Of a stretch of DNA of 16,357 nt, positions 5,948 through 12,989 are shown piece by piece. The translations under genes and the position numbers were made by a program. The DNA lies in NCBI GenBank assembly GCA_050486405.1, contig JBJHDF010000044.1, forward strand, positions 1-16,357, written 5' to 3'. How positions within the stretch are numbered: position 1 is the stretch's first letter; each line of letters starts with the position of its first letter. The notes under the pieces are model-generated. The model worked only from the letters and a program-made list of their open reading frames with translations, did not search any database and was not told the origin of the DNA. This DNA comes from JBJHDF01 sp050486405 (GTDB lineage Bacteria > Pseudomonadota > Gammaproteobacteria > Pseudomonadales > Cellvibrionaceae).

Positions 5948-7744
5948 CTACTCGGCGACGGCGGTGCTGTAGCGCACTAGACGCACGCGGCCAAGCCCTC
6001 TGGTTCTATGGTTTACTAAGTAGCCACCAGTGACAAAGTCAATGGCGAGAATACTGTTGGGCCAAATCGGAGTGGGTGTGGCTGTCCAGACACCGACCCT
6101 CGGACGGAGGGAAAGGGGGGTGTCGGGAAACGCCTCCGGGTTAATGGCGGGATGGCTGCGACACAACTCCACAATACTGCTGAGCTCCTTGAAGTTGGGC
6201 AGCCTCCAGCCCGGGTATTCATGGGCCAGGTTGAGCGCCTGTTGCCAACTATACACCTTGGCCGGGCCCCTGCACCCCTGGCCGTCCCAGCTCTGACCCA
6301 CGGAGCAGCGCTGCCACTCCAGGTTGGTTGTCAGATGACGCACACTCGATCCATCCTCAAGCGGCTCAAAGTGACCCGAGGGCGCGGAGGTCGGCACACC
6401 ACTGAGGGTGCACTGCTGCCTGTCCGACAGGTCTTGCTCCGGTTCTGCACCGCTCACCAGACGAAGCGCTTGATTGTGCGAGAACCCACTGCGCTCGTAT
6501 AAGCCCCAAGGATTCAATATCCAGGCAGAACTGTCATGCACAACGTGAACCGAACTGGTCCAGTAGCTCCGACGCCCGCCAATGTCCGGAAAATAATCCC
6601 AATCAACCGCCCGTTCTTGCATGCCAAAATGAGAAACAGACAGTAATTCCTCACGAGTTGGCAAGCGCCAGTCGGAAAGCCCGCACAACGCATGGCTGTT
6701 GACTGCCTGAACGTAACCCCAGGTATCACAGGCGCTGTCCGTGCAATTACCACCGTTTACAACACCCGGATCACCGCCATTGGTGCTGTCGTCCGGGTTG
6801 TACCAACTGTAGCTGTGCGCCCGGTTGCGCAGCCCCTCTGTGCTCTTGACTTCCCAAGTAAGGCCGGTGTGATTGTCACGCACGCAGTGCCACTGACTGG
6901 CCGAGACAGGCAGGGCATTGCCCTCGGCGTCCAGTTTGGTAAAGTCGAAGCCGGCGCTGCCGGCGCCTTGCTTGGTGAGCGCAGCGGAGCGTGCCAGGGC
7001 ATCGCGTCCAACCTCGCCGTCCTGCAGTGGCAACAGGGACACCGGGCAGTCCAGGTGATCGCTGCCATTGTCGGCACACCAATCAATGCCGGTATCGTTT
7101 AACCGGCTGGTGGACACCGCCGGAGCCGGCAGCGGCGTGTCTGGGTAATCGGATTGCGAAGGTAGCGTCTCAGGAAAGGTGATTGGGTCGAGTTCAACCT
7201 TATGAACGGCACCGCTGTCGAGCACTATCTCAATGGTAAACCGGTGTACCAGATCCAGGGTTGGCAGGTAACCAACGCCGCCTAAGGCTATTCCCGCTCT
7301 GGGCACAGAGCCCCGAACAGGTCCGTTTATCAGCAGTTCAGTCAGATTTTCGCCGGCCGGATAATCCGGGTTGAAGTCGCTGTCGCTGTATATGCTCACC
7401 GAAACGACTTTTTCTGGAAGGTGTTTTTCCGGGTAGCACCTGCCAAAACTAAGAAAATGGGCATGAGCCGAAGGAAACAGAGACAACCGCCAAGTGCTCC
7501 GGACTTTCCCGGCGGATTGGCGGTCAGATAGGGCGGCAGGTTGGGTGTACGTCGGGCCAAGGTGGAAAATCAACACGGGGTAGCTCTCGCCAGAGTCGCC
7601 TGCGATTCCAAAGTACTGCTGGACAGAGGTCACATTAAAGCCGGTAATCACTGAACCGTGCAGGACCTCGGGCTCGCATTTATTACATCCAGCCAGCAGC
7701 AAAAACGCTGCGCAAACCAGTCCCACGCGAATAGATTTGTGCAT
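5948..7744 (-). CDS. Large lipoprotein with two DUF1566 (Lcl C-terminal) domains
   Basis: The 598-residue protein starts at the ATG at 7744, chosen because an AAGGGAAG Shine-Dalgarno precedes it and a lipoprotein signal peptide follows at once (FLLLAGC, lipid Cys20, Asn at +2). An earlier in-frame codon would bury the signal. Three parts are visible. Residues about 25-195 form a beta-rich segment I do not recognise (SIYSDSDFNPDYPAGENL). Residues about 212-432 hold a DTGIDWC...CPV linker and a first DUF1566 domain with TGLTWEVK, DWRLPTREEL and YWTSS. Residues about 470-592 hold a second, shorter copy with LEWQRC, GWRLPNFKEL and VWTAT. DUF1566 domains are common in secreted bacterial proteins and related to Legionella collagen-like protein C-termini; ligands are mostly unknown. 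It lies 28 bases after the membrane-protein gene, so the two probably share a transcript. Confidence 0.85.
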   Translation of the reverse strand: MHKSIRVGLVCAAFLLLAGCNKCEPEVLHGSVITGFNVTSVQQYFGIAGDSGESYPVLIFHLGPTYTQPAALSDRQSAGKVRSTWRLSLFPSAHAHFLSFGRCYPEKHLPEKVVSVSIYSDSDFNPDYPAGENLTELLINGPVRGSVPRAGIALGGVGYLPTLDLVHRFTIEIVLDSGAVHKVELDPITFPETLPSQSDYPDTPLPAPAVSTSRLNDTGIDWCADNGSDHLDCPVSLLPLQDGEVGRDALARSAALTKQGAGSAGFDFTKLDAEGNALPVSASQWHCVRDNHTGLTWEVKSTEGLRNRAHSYSWYNPDDSTNGGDPGVVNGGNCTDSACDTWGYVQAVNSHALCGLSDWRLPTREELLSVSHFGMQERAVDWDYFPDIGGRRSYWTSSVHVVHDSSAWILNPWGLYERSGFSHNQALRLVSGAEPEQDLSDRQQCTLSGVPTSAPSGHFEPLEDGSSVRHLTTNLEWQRCSVGQSWDGQGCRGPAKVYSWQQALNLAHEYPGWRLPNFKELSSIVELCRSHPAINPEAFPDTPLSLRPRVGVWTATPTPIWPNSILAIDFVTGGYLVNHRTRGLGRVRLVRYSTAVAE

Positions 7745-7772
7745 GCTTCCCTTCTTGTCCTGATGAGTGTCG

Positions 7773-8795
7773 CTATTGTGGTGGGGGACTTTCACCGGTA
7801 TCGGCGCCAGGTGCGGGAGTGGACGCGGCAGGCTGGGCGCTGCCGCCGGCCTTGTTCATCACGTAGTTCTGGGCCTTTTCGCCCATCTCCCGGAACTTGG
7901 CGGACGCCGAGGACAGCTTGGCATCCCACTCGGGGTTGGGCACCTGGCCCTCAACGGTTTTGAAGTATACCTGCATCATGCAGGCCACCGCTAGAGGTTC
8001 CAGCAGAGCGGCCTTTAGACTCCAGGCCAGCAACACTGCAGCCAGAATGGTCCAGAAGCCCACAGACCCGGGAAACAGCGCCGCCAGGCCGGCAATAGGG
8101 CCTAGAATCAGCAGGAAGATAAGAAAGGTGGTGATGTACATGAACAGCACCAGGAAGACGGCATTTTTCAGCATCACCTTGTAGTTCTGGGCGTAGAGAA
8201 TCAGGGCGTCCTTGCTGGTCTGCCAGGGGTTTTCGCTGCGGGTCTTGATGTTGTAAGCCAGGATCACCTCATCCAGGTAGGTGAGCGAGGCATTGATGAT
8301 GCGGTTGATCAGACCCACCACCTGGTTGAGTTTGGGGATGGGCAGCAACCGGGAAAGCGCCATAACCATACGGTTGAGTACGCGCAGTACGCCCTTGATC
8401 ACCTGATCCACGGCGAAGAGGATGGAAGCCTCCTTGAAGCGCTCCTTGACCACGCCCTGGGCGTGCTCGATCTGGCCCTTGCCACCAGGCAGGGTTTCCC
8501 CCTGCATATACTCCACCATCACGGCTATATGGCCGGCCTTGACCAGATACAGGATATAGGCCCTGGCCCAGTAGAGCACACCGCTGACCACCACAAAGCC
8601 GAGCAGGCCGCCGAAAAAGGCGCCGCCGCCCTGCCCTTCACCAAAGGAGGTCAGACCGTAGCCAATACCGGCACCGAGGGCGGTAAAGAGGATATAGGCC
8701 AGGGTTATGCCTACATAGACGAGGATGCGCAGAACGACAAAAGGCGCTGTCTTGACCATCATCCCCAGCGCCTGGGAAAAGCTGAAATCCCACAC
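7773..8795 (-). CDS. Multi-pass membrane protein of unknown function
   Basis: This 340-residue protein begins at a GTG (8795) seven bases after an AGGGG Shine-Dalgarno. Four strongly hydrophobic segments are visible: about 19-45, 58-84, 211-237 and 244-275. A central cytoplasmic-looking stretch (about 100-200) is helical and basic and includes KERFKEASILFAVDQVIKGVLRVLNR. The C-terminus is a soluble tail ending in an Ala/Pro-rich low-complexity segment (GGSAQPAASTPAPG...SPPPQ). The sequence looks like a conserved gammaproteobacterial integral membrane protein, but I cannot name a family. It has its own promoter-like sequence and is followed after 28 bases by the DUF1566 lipoprotein. An FHA gene lies upstream, so a role as a partner or target of the phospho-signalling genes is possible but only inferred. 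Confidence 0.85.
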   Translation of the reverse strand: MWDFSFSQALGMMVKTAPFVVLRILVYVGITLAYILFTALGAGIGYGLTSFGEGQGGGAFFGGLLGFVVVSGVLYWARAYILYLVKAGHIAVMVEYMQGETLPGGKGQIEHAQGVVKERFKEASILFAVDQVIKGVLRVLNRMVMALSRLLPIPKLNQVVGLINRIINASLTYLDEVILAYNIKTRSENPWQTSKDALILYAQNYKVMLKNAVFLVLFMYITTFLIFLLILGPIAGLAALFPGSVGFWTILAAVLLAWSLKAALLEPLAVACMMQVYFKTVEGQVPNPEWDAKLSSASAKFREMGEKAQNYVMNKAGGSAQPAASTPAPGADTGESPPPQ

Positions 8796-8828
8796 GATAC
8801 CACCCCTTTTGTTGTTGATTGTCGATCC

Positions 8829-8857
8829 AAGCTAACAAGCCGAAGTTTTTATGTCAA
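8829..8857 (-). promoter_or_regulatory. Sigma70-type promoter for the membrane protein/lipoprotein pair
   Basis: On the minus strand there is a perfect TTGACA -35 (8852-8857), a 17-base spacer, and TAGCTT as -10 (8829-8834). Transcription would start near 8822, about 27 bases before the GTG start and its AGGGG site. This is the best -35 match in the window. It lies in the 98-base gap after the FHA gene, so the membrane protein can be expressed independently of FHA. Confidence 0.6.
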
Positions 8858-8869
8858 ATGAACCTTTGG

Positions 8870-8883
8870 CGCTCGCGGGAGCG
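8870..8883 (-). terminator. Short GC hairpin after the FHA gene
   Basis: A 5-bp stem (CGCTC/GAGCG) with a 4-base loop sits 11 bases after the FHA stop, but no T run follows closely. It could weakly end the FHA transcript before the promoter at 8829-8857. Weak evidence. Confidence 0.25.
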
Positions 8884-8893
8884 GGTGCCGAAA

Positions 8894-9256
8894 TCAGGCG
8901 CGGCTGCTGGAGAGCATGTGCAGAGTCTCTTCCAACTGAGCTTCCTCGGTGTCCGTGAACTTGAACTGGTTCCAGGCGATGCGCACCCGGTCGTTGTGGC
9001 GCAGGCGGTGGGAACCGGTAATACGCCGGTCGTTGACGAAAGTGCCATTGGTGCTGTCCAGATCTTCGAGGTAGTACTCGTGGAAGCGGGGAAAGTGCTT
9101 GTTGGGTTCCACCCGGATGCGGGCGTGACGGGCACTGACCGCAGCGTCGTCGATCTGGATGTCACTGGCGCGGTGGCGGCCGAGGGACAGCCCCCGGTGC
9201 CCGACATTGAAACGGTTGGTGACCACATCGTCGACAAGCTGAAACAACTGAGCCAT
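8894..9256 (-). CDS. Stand-alone FHA domain protein
   Basis: This 120-residue protein is almost entirely one forkhead-associated domain, a module that binds phosphothreonine peptides. The conserved residues are present: LGRHRASDIQIDD (Gly26, Arg27, Ser31), SARHA (Ser41, His44) and DLDSTNGTFVN (Asn70, Gly71). A short charged helix ends the protein. The start is the ATG at 9256, which has an AGAGG Shine-Dalgarno seven bases upstream; a TTG two codons earlier also opens the frame. There is no membrane segment, so it should be cytoplasmic. It sits between the nucleotidyltransferase pair and the membrane protein. The nearest kinase is the CHASE2-like Ser/Thr kinase 0.9 kb upstream, its plausible but unproven partner. 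Confidence 0.92.
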   Translation of the reverse strand: MAQLFQLVDDVVTNRFNVGHRGLSLGRHRASDIQIDDAAVSARHARIRVEPNKHFPRFHEYYLEDLDSTNGTFVNDRRITGSHRLRHNDRVRIAWNQFKFTDTEEAQLEETLHMLSSSRA

Positions 9257-9286
9257 GGGCAAACCTCTGAATTGCCGGTTTTTCCC

Positions 9287-9292
9287 AGTCTA
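9287..9292 (-). promoter_or_regulatory. Possible -10 element for the stand-alone FHA gene
   Basis: TAGACT occurs on the minus strand 30 bases before the FHA start codon, in the 68-base gap after the small unknown gene. No good -35 element lies 16-18 bases upstream. Weak evidence, listed because the FHA gene otherwise lacks an obvious promoter. Confidence 0.25.
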
Positions 9293-9324
9293 CCACGCGC
9301 GCGCACAGGCCGGCATTACCTCCA

Positions 9325-9531
9325 TCACAACTTCCACTGATCCCCCACAAACCTGACGGGACGATCGCCACGGTAGAACCGCGCTGCCTGGGTGGCAAAC
9401 CGCACATAGGCTTCCCGGGCCTCTGGGGTGGGTGCCACTATCCGCTCGTGGCGGGCCAGCGGCGGCTGGGTCAGGTGCTCACTCCCCAGTCTCCGCCACT
9501 CCTGCTTCTCGCTGTCACCGAGCTTCGTCAT
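9325..9531 (-). CDS. Small unknown protein overlapping the nucleotidyltransferase
   Basis: This 68-residue, soluble, basic protein (MTKLGDSEKQEWRRLGSEHL...) has a well-placed AGAGG Shine-Dalgarno five bases before its ATG. It overlaps the 3' end of the nucleotidyltransferase gene by 17 bases, in a different frame, which points to coupled translation. No signal peptide, membrane helix or cysteine is present. The middle (PTPEAREAYVRFATQAARFYRGDRPVRF, split across about residues 35-62) looks like an amphipathic helix followed by a short strand. I do not recognise a family. As the only partner of a nucleotidyltransferase it could be an antitoxin- or HEPN-like companion, but it is shorter than HEPN proteins and has no RxxxxH motif. 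Real gene likely; function unknown. Confidence 0.65.
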   Translation of the reverse strand: MTKLGDSEKQEWRRLGSEHLTQPPLARHERIVAPTPEAREAYVRFATQAARFYRGDRPVRFVGDQWKL

Positions 9532-10072
9532 ACCAACCTCTGAGAGTTCGTTTCCGGTCGCTCAAACCAAATAGGGTCAGATATTCACCGAGCAAGTGCC
9601 AATCCAGATCCAGCTGCTGCTCTGCCGCTACCTGCAGCAGCAGTTTGATATCCAGCCAATCCTGATCCTCTCGTCTAGGATCGTTGACCGCAGCTTGTAC
9701 CTTTAAACCGATTATGTCTTCCGCTCTGACCACAGGCAGACTCAGTCCCTTACTGATTTCAATCTGTTCTGCACGTTTTAGCATACCCAGCGAAGGGGTG
9801 CGAAATGCGTGCAGAATATCTATACGCCCAAAGGCCGATTCATGCGCACGATAGTGCGATACGTTTTCCGAGTGGTAGGTCCGTTCGTAACCGTGATGGC
9901 GAAGTATCTCGTCGGCCCGGTTCAGATCCTGCAGCAGCATAATGAAATCCAGGTCCACTGTCGCCCGCTGCACACCGCGCAGCGCCATGGCAAAGCCCCC
10001 GATCAGGGCGTAGTGAATGCCGGCTTCATCCATGGCCCGGCACACCTTGTCTATGACCTTAAGAAAATCCAT
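9515..10072 (-). CDS. Nucleotidyltransferase family protein (AbiEii/MNT-like fold)
   Basis: This 185-residue protein carries the minimal DNA polymerase-beta type nucleotidyltransferase signature. It has IGGFAMALRG (Gly25-Gly26), the metal-binding pair DLD at Asp40/Asp42, and a third likely acidic residue Asp85 in GRIDIL. The C-terminal part, EDIIGLKVQAAVNDPRRE and QDWLDIKLLL (118-146), resembles the Lys and Asp positions of AbiEii-type transferases. Such proteins transfer a nucleotide to a protein or RNA target; several are toxins or, in the MNT/HEPN case, antitoxins. The substrate here is unknown. The ATG at 10072 has no clear Shine-Dalgarno. A promoter-like sequence lies just upstream. It interrupts an otherwise FHA/kinase block and looks less GC-rich than its neighbours, so it may be an inserted module. 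Confidence 0.82.
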   Translation of the reverse strand: MDFLKVIDKVCRAMDEAGIHYALIGGFAMALRGVQRATVDLDFIMLLQDLNRADEILRHHGYERTYHSENVSHYRAHESAFGRIDILHAFRTPSLGMLKRAEQIEISKGLSLPVVRAEDIIGLKVQAAVNDPRREDQDWLDIKLLLQVAAEQQLDLDWHLLGEYLTLFGLSDRKRTLRGWYDEAR

Positions 10073-10107
10073 GGTGGCAGTGGTGGTTTCTCGTGACGTT
10101 TAACCCG

Positions 10108-10136
10108 AGAATAGCGAAGGAACCCGGGCGGAGCAA
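10108..10136 (-). promoter_or_regulatory. Candidate promoter for the nucleotidyltransferase pair
   Basis: On the minus strand TTGCTC (10131-10136) and TATTCT (10108-10113) are separated by exactly 17 bases, each matching four of six consensus positions. The predicted start near 10101 leaves a leader of about 28 bases. It lies in the 92-base gap after the kinase gene, so the pair probably has its own transcript. Confidence 0.5.
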
Positions 10137-10164
10137 GCACGGAAAGCGCGGGGTTGGGACGGCA

Positions 10165-12564
10165 TCAGACTTCCAAGCCGCGGGCGAGGGCTTTGTGCAA
10201 GGCGCCGGCCATTTCTGCGGCGTTGCCATAGCGACGCGCCGGATCTTTCTGCAGGGCCTTGTTGACGATGCGGGTGGCGCTGGCGGGCAGTTGCGGTCGC
10301 AGTTCCCGCACGTTGGGGTGGCGACTGTTGATGATCTTGTAGCTCAGGGCGGCGATGTTGTCGCCGCGAAACGGCAACTCGCCGCAGAGCAATTGGTAGA
10401 AGGTGACGCCCAGACTGAAAATGTCGCTGGCCGGACCCACCTTTTTACCCTGCAATTGTTCCGGTGACATGTACACCGGGCTGCCGATAATTTCCCCGGT
10501 CTGGGTGCGGGCCTTGCTGGCAATGCGGGCTATGCCGAAATCGGTGACGGTGACCCGTTCGCTGTCCGGCTGGTAGACGATGTTGCCCGGTTTGATATCC
10601 CGGTGAATCACCTGCTGGCTGTGGGCGTAGTCCAGTGCATCGGCCACCAGGGCGACGATGCGATAGACACTGGCCACCGGCAGCAGCCGGTGGGGGTCGG
10701 CGTATTCGCTCAGAGGCCGGCCGCTCAGGTAGTCCATGGCGATAAACGCCAGGTCGTGGTCTTCGCCCACATCGTAGATGGTGACGATGTTGGGGTGGCT
10801 GAGCTTGCCGGCGGCTTCCGCCTCGCGGAAAAAGCGCATCTTGACGCTGGGCAATTCGTCGCTGTCAAAGCGAGCGTAGCTGAGGGTCTTGATAGCCACC
10901 TCCCGGTCGATCTGGGGGTCGCGTCCCAGGTACACCACCCCCATGGCGCCGCGGCCCAACTCCCGTACTACTTCATAGCGACCGAACAGGGGCCGGTTGT
11001 GGCTGTCGGACAGGGCCAGGGTTTTGGTCAGGGCCAGATCGCCGTCCTGCCCCGGCAGTTGTTCCAGGTCGTCCAGGTGCCTGAGCCGCTCGGTCACATC
11101 GCGATAGCCGCGCCGCCGTTTCTGCAGGTTCTGGTACACCCGGCGGGCAGCGGGAAAGTGCCGCTTGCGCTCCTGGTGCTGCCCAATGTCGTACAGCAGT
11201 TGCAAAACGGTTTTATCGGTGTCGCAGGGTGCCAGGGTGGTCAGGGCCTGCTCCACCTGACCCTGGTGCAACTGCTGAGCCGCAAGGGCGCAGGCGTTGT
11301 GACGCAAACGTCTGGCGAGGGCCTGCCAGTGCCGTCGCCGACTGCGCCACAGCACCATAAGGGGATGCCCCGCCAGCAGGAGCAGAATGACCGAACCCAG
11401 CGGCAACCACTGGGACTGGGTGATCTGCCAACCCAATTGCAAGACCAGGAGCAGTATCAGGATAAGGCCGCTGCTGAGAACTCCCACGGCGAGGGAGAGA
11501 CGCGGAAGCAAAAGCAGCAGGTAGGCCAGTACCAACGCCACCAGAAACTTGTACAGGGCCAGGTGCCACCAGGGCGTCCAGTAGACCATACCCATCTGCA
11601 GGCTCTGTACCTTACTGGCGAGGCTCATCAACGCTGGGTCGCCCTGTTGTCCCACCAATAGTACGCTGCTGTGACTGACCTGCCGCTGCAACGCCTCGGG
11701 CGACAGACGCGTCACCCGTGGGGCGTAACGGGTATCCGGCTGCAGGGCCGGTATCAGGCTGGCGTCGGGGCCTACCCGAAACTCCGCCGTGCCCAGACGC
11801 AACTGGCTGCGCTGACGCCAGAACACCGGGGGTCGCTCGCGCGACTGCCAGAGCAGCGCCAGGGCCATATCCGGGTACAGTGCCTCGCCCTGGCGCCAAA
11901 GAAGCGGCTGGTGCAAGGCACCGAAATCCGGAGAACTCAGTTGGATGGGCCAGACAGCGGGTTCGTGAAACCCCGTTGAGAAGTCGCCATTGGTCACGCC
12001 GCGCAGGTAGTCCGGCCGGGCACCGGTGGGCAGCCACCGGTAATAGCGCTGCCATTGGGCGGCACTGGCCTCGACCCGGGCGGCGGGGTCCGGATTGGCC
12101 TGTAGGGTGTCGCTGCCGATCACCACCTGGGGCGAGGCGAGCCAGTTTTCCAGGGCCGCCCAGTCCTGCAGGTATTCCTGCCACTCCAGGGCCAACAGGC
12201 TGTCGCTGTCGGCGCGGCTGAGCAGTTGCTCGGCCGCATGCAGATCCCGGCGCGGCAGGCGATCGGCGACCAGGCCTACAGTGGCACTGGTACGCTGCAG
12301 ATAATCGCGCAGTTCCTGCATGTCGCCGGCGCTTACCGGGTCATCGAGAAAGCGCTGCCACTGGGTGGGGGAGAGTTCCACCAGCGCCAGATCGGCGTTG
12401 TTGGACCAGTGCGGGGACAATTGCAGACCGGCAAAGAACAGACCCCGGTCCGCGGCGCGCAACCACTCCGGCGGCGACGGCTGCCACAGCAGCCACAGCC
12501 CGGCGGCCAGTACCAGTGCCGGCAGGCTGAACAGGGTGTGAAGGCGCCGGGCGATGGAAGGCAT
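10165..12564 (-). CDS. Transmembrane CHASE2-like Ser/Thr protein kinase
   Basis: This 799-residue receptor kinase has one N-terminal membrane helix (about 11-28), a large extracytoplasmic region (about 29-333), then three closely packed membrane helices (about 335-356, 358-378, 386-406). This is the layout typical of CHASE2 sensors. A cytoplasmic helical linker with TPR-like repeats (about 412-505) leads to a Hanks-type kinase domain (about 530-795). Kinase motifs are complete: GRGAMGVVY loop (537-545), Lys559 in VAIK, Glu581 in the C-helix, HRDIKPGN (654-661, catalytic Asp656), DFG (675-677) and SPE (700-702). Arg655 before Asp656 makes it an RD kinase, usually activated by activation-loop phosphorylation; Thr687, Thr689 and Ser695 are candidates. 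Its ATG overlaps the upstream FHA stop (TAATG), so kinase and FHA protein are translationally coupled. The sensed signal is unknown. Confidence 0.93.
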   Translation of the reverse strand: MPSIARRLHTLFSLPALVLAAGLWLLWQPSPPEWLRAADRGLFFAGLQLSPHWSNNADLALVELSPTQWQRFLDDPVSAGDMQELRDYLQRTSATVGLVADRLPRRDLHAAEQLLSRADSDSLLALEWQEYLQDWAALENWLASPQVVIGSDTLQANPDPAARVEASAAQWQRYYRWLPTGARPDYLRGVTNGDFSTGFHEPAVWPIQLSSPDFGALHQPLLWRQGEALYPDMALALLWQSRERPPVFWRQRSQLRLGTAEFRVGPDASLIPALQPDTRYAPRVTRLSPEALQRQVSHSSVLLVGQQGDPALMSLASKVQSLQMGMVYWTPWWHLALYKFLVALVLAYLLLLLPRLSLAVGVLSSGLILILLLVLQLGWQITQSQWLPLGSVILLLLAGHPLMVLWRSRRRHWQALARRLRHNACALAAQQLHQGQVEQALTTLAPCDTDKTVLQLLYDIGQHQERKRHFPAARRVYQNLQKRRRGYRDVTERLRHLDDLEQLPGQDGDLALTKTLALSDSHNRPLFGRYEVVRELGRGAMGVVYLGRDPQIDREVAIKTLSYARFDSDELPSVKMRFFREAEAAGKLSHPNIVTIYDVGEDHDLAFIAMDYLSGRPLSEYADPHRLLPVASVYRIVALVADALDYAHSQQVIHRDIKPGNIVYQPDSERVTVTDFGIARIASKARTQTGEIIGSPVYMSPEQLQGKKVGPASDIFSLGVTFYQLLCGELPFRGDNIAALSYKIINSRHPNVRELRPQLPASATRIVNKALQKDPARRYGNAAEMAGALHKALARGLEV

Positions 12565-12917
12565 TATTTCGTGTAGTAGACCCCCGGGATCCAGCTCTTC
12601 TTGATCTTCAGGGTGCTTTTCAGTTCATCGGGCAGGGTGTAGACCAGTTGCAGATCCTGGGTGCCGATCAGTATGGCGTCGCCCTCGGTGATATCGCTCT
12701 CCTCCCGGCGTTCGCCGTTGATCAACACGCCGTTGGTGCTGCCCAGGTCGCGAATGCAGTACCCCTCGCCTGCTCGCTCTATCACCGCGTGGTGACCGCT
12801 GACGGTGGCATCGTCAATGGCCAGGTCATTGTCCGGGCTGCGGCCGATGGTCAGCCGCTCCTCCAGGGGGTAATGGGCAATGGGCGAGCCGTGCAGCAGA
12901 TGGCGGATATAGGCCAT
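12564..12917 (-). CDS. FHA domain protein coupled to the Ser/Thr kinase
   Basis: This 117-residue cytoplasmic protein is a single FHA phosphothreonine-binding domain. Key residues are LTIGRSPDNDLAIDD (Gly25, Arg26), VSGHHA (Ser40, His43) and DLGSTNGVLING (57-68, Asn62). A basic tail ends in WIPGVYYTK. The ATG at 12917 has an AGAGGA Shine-Dalgarno eight bases upstream. The stop codon TAA shares a base with the kinase ATG, so the two proteins are made together. The FHA domain would most simply read the autophosphorylated kinase or recruit its substrates; this is inferred from the operon, not shown. The 72-base upstream gap has TTGCGG and TAAATA 17 bases apart, a weak promoter candidate. Confidence 0.94.
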   Translation of the reverse strand: MAYIRHLLHGSPIAHYPLEERLTIGRSPDNDLAIDDATVSGHHAVIERAGEGYCIRDLGSTNGVLINGERREESDITEGDAILIGTQDLQLVYTLPDELKSTLKIKKSWIPGVYYTK

Positions 12918-12989
12918 GGCGGACGTCCTCTATTTATCTATCCGATCAGAGTACCGCAAAAGCGCTGTACTTCACCAGCCCAACTACTG

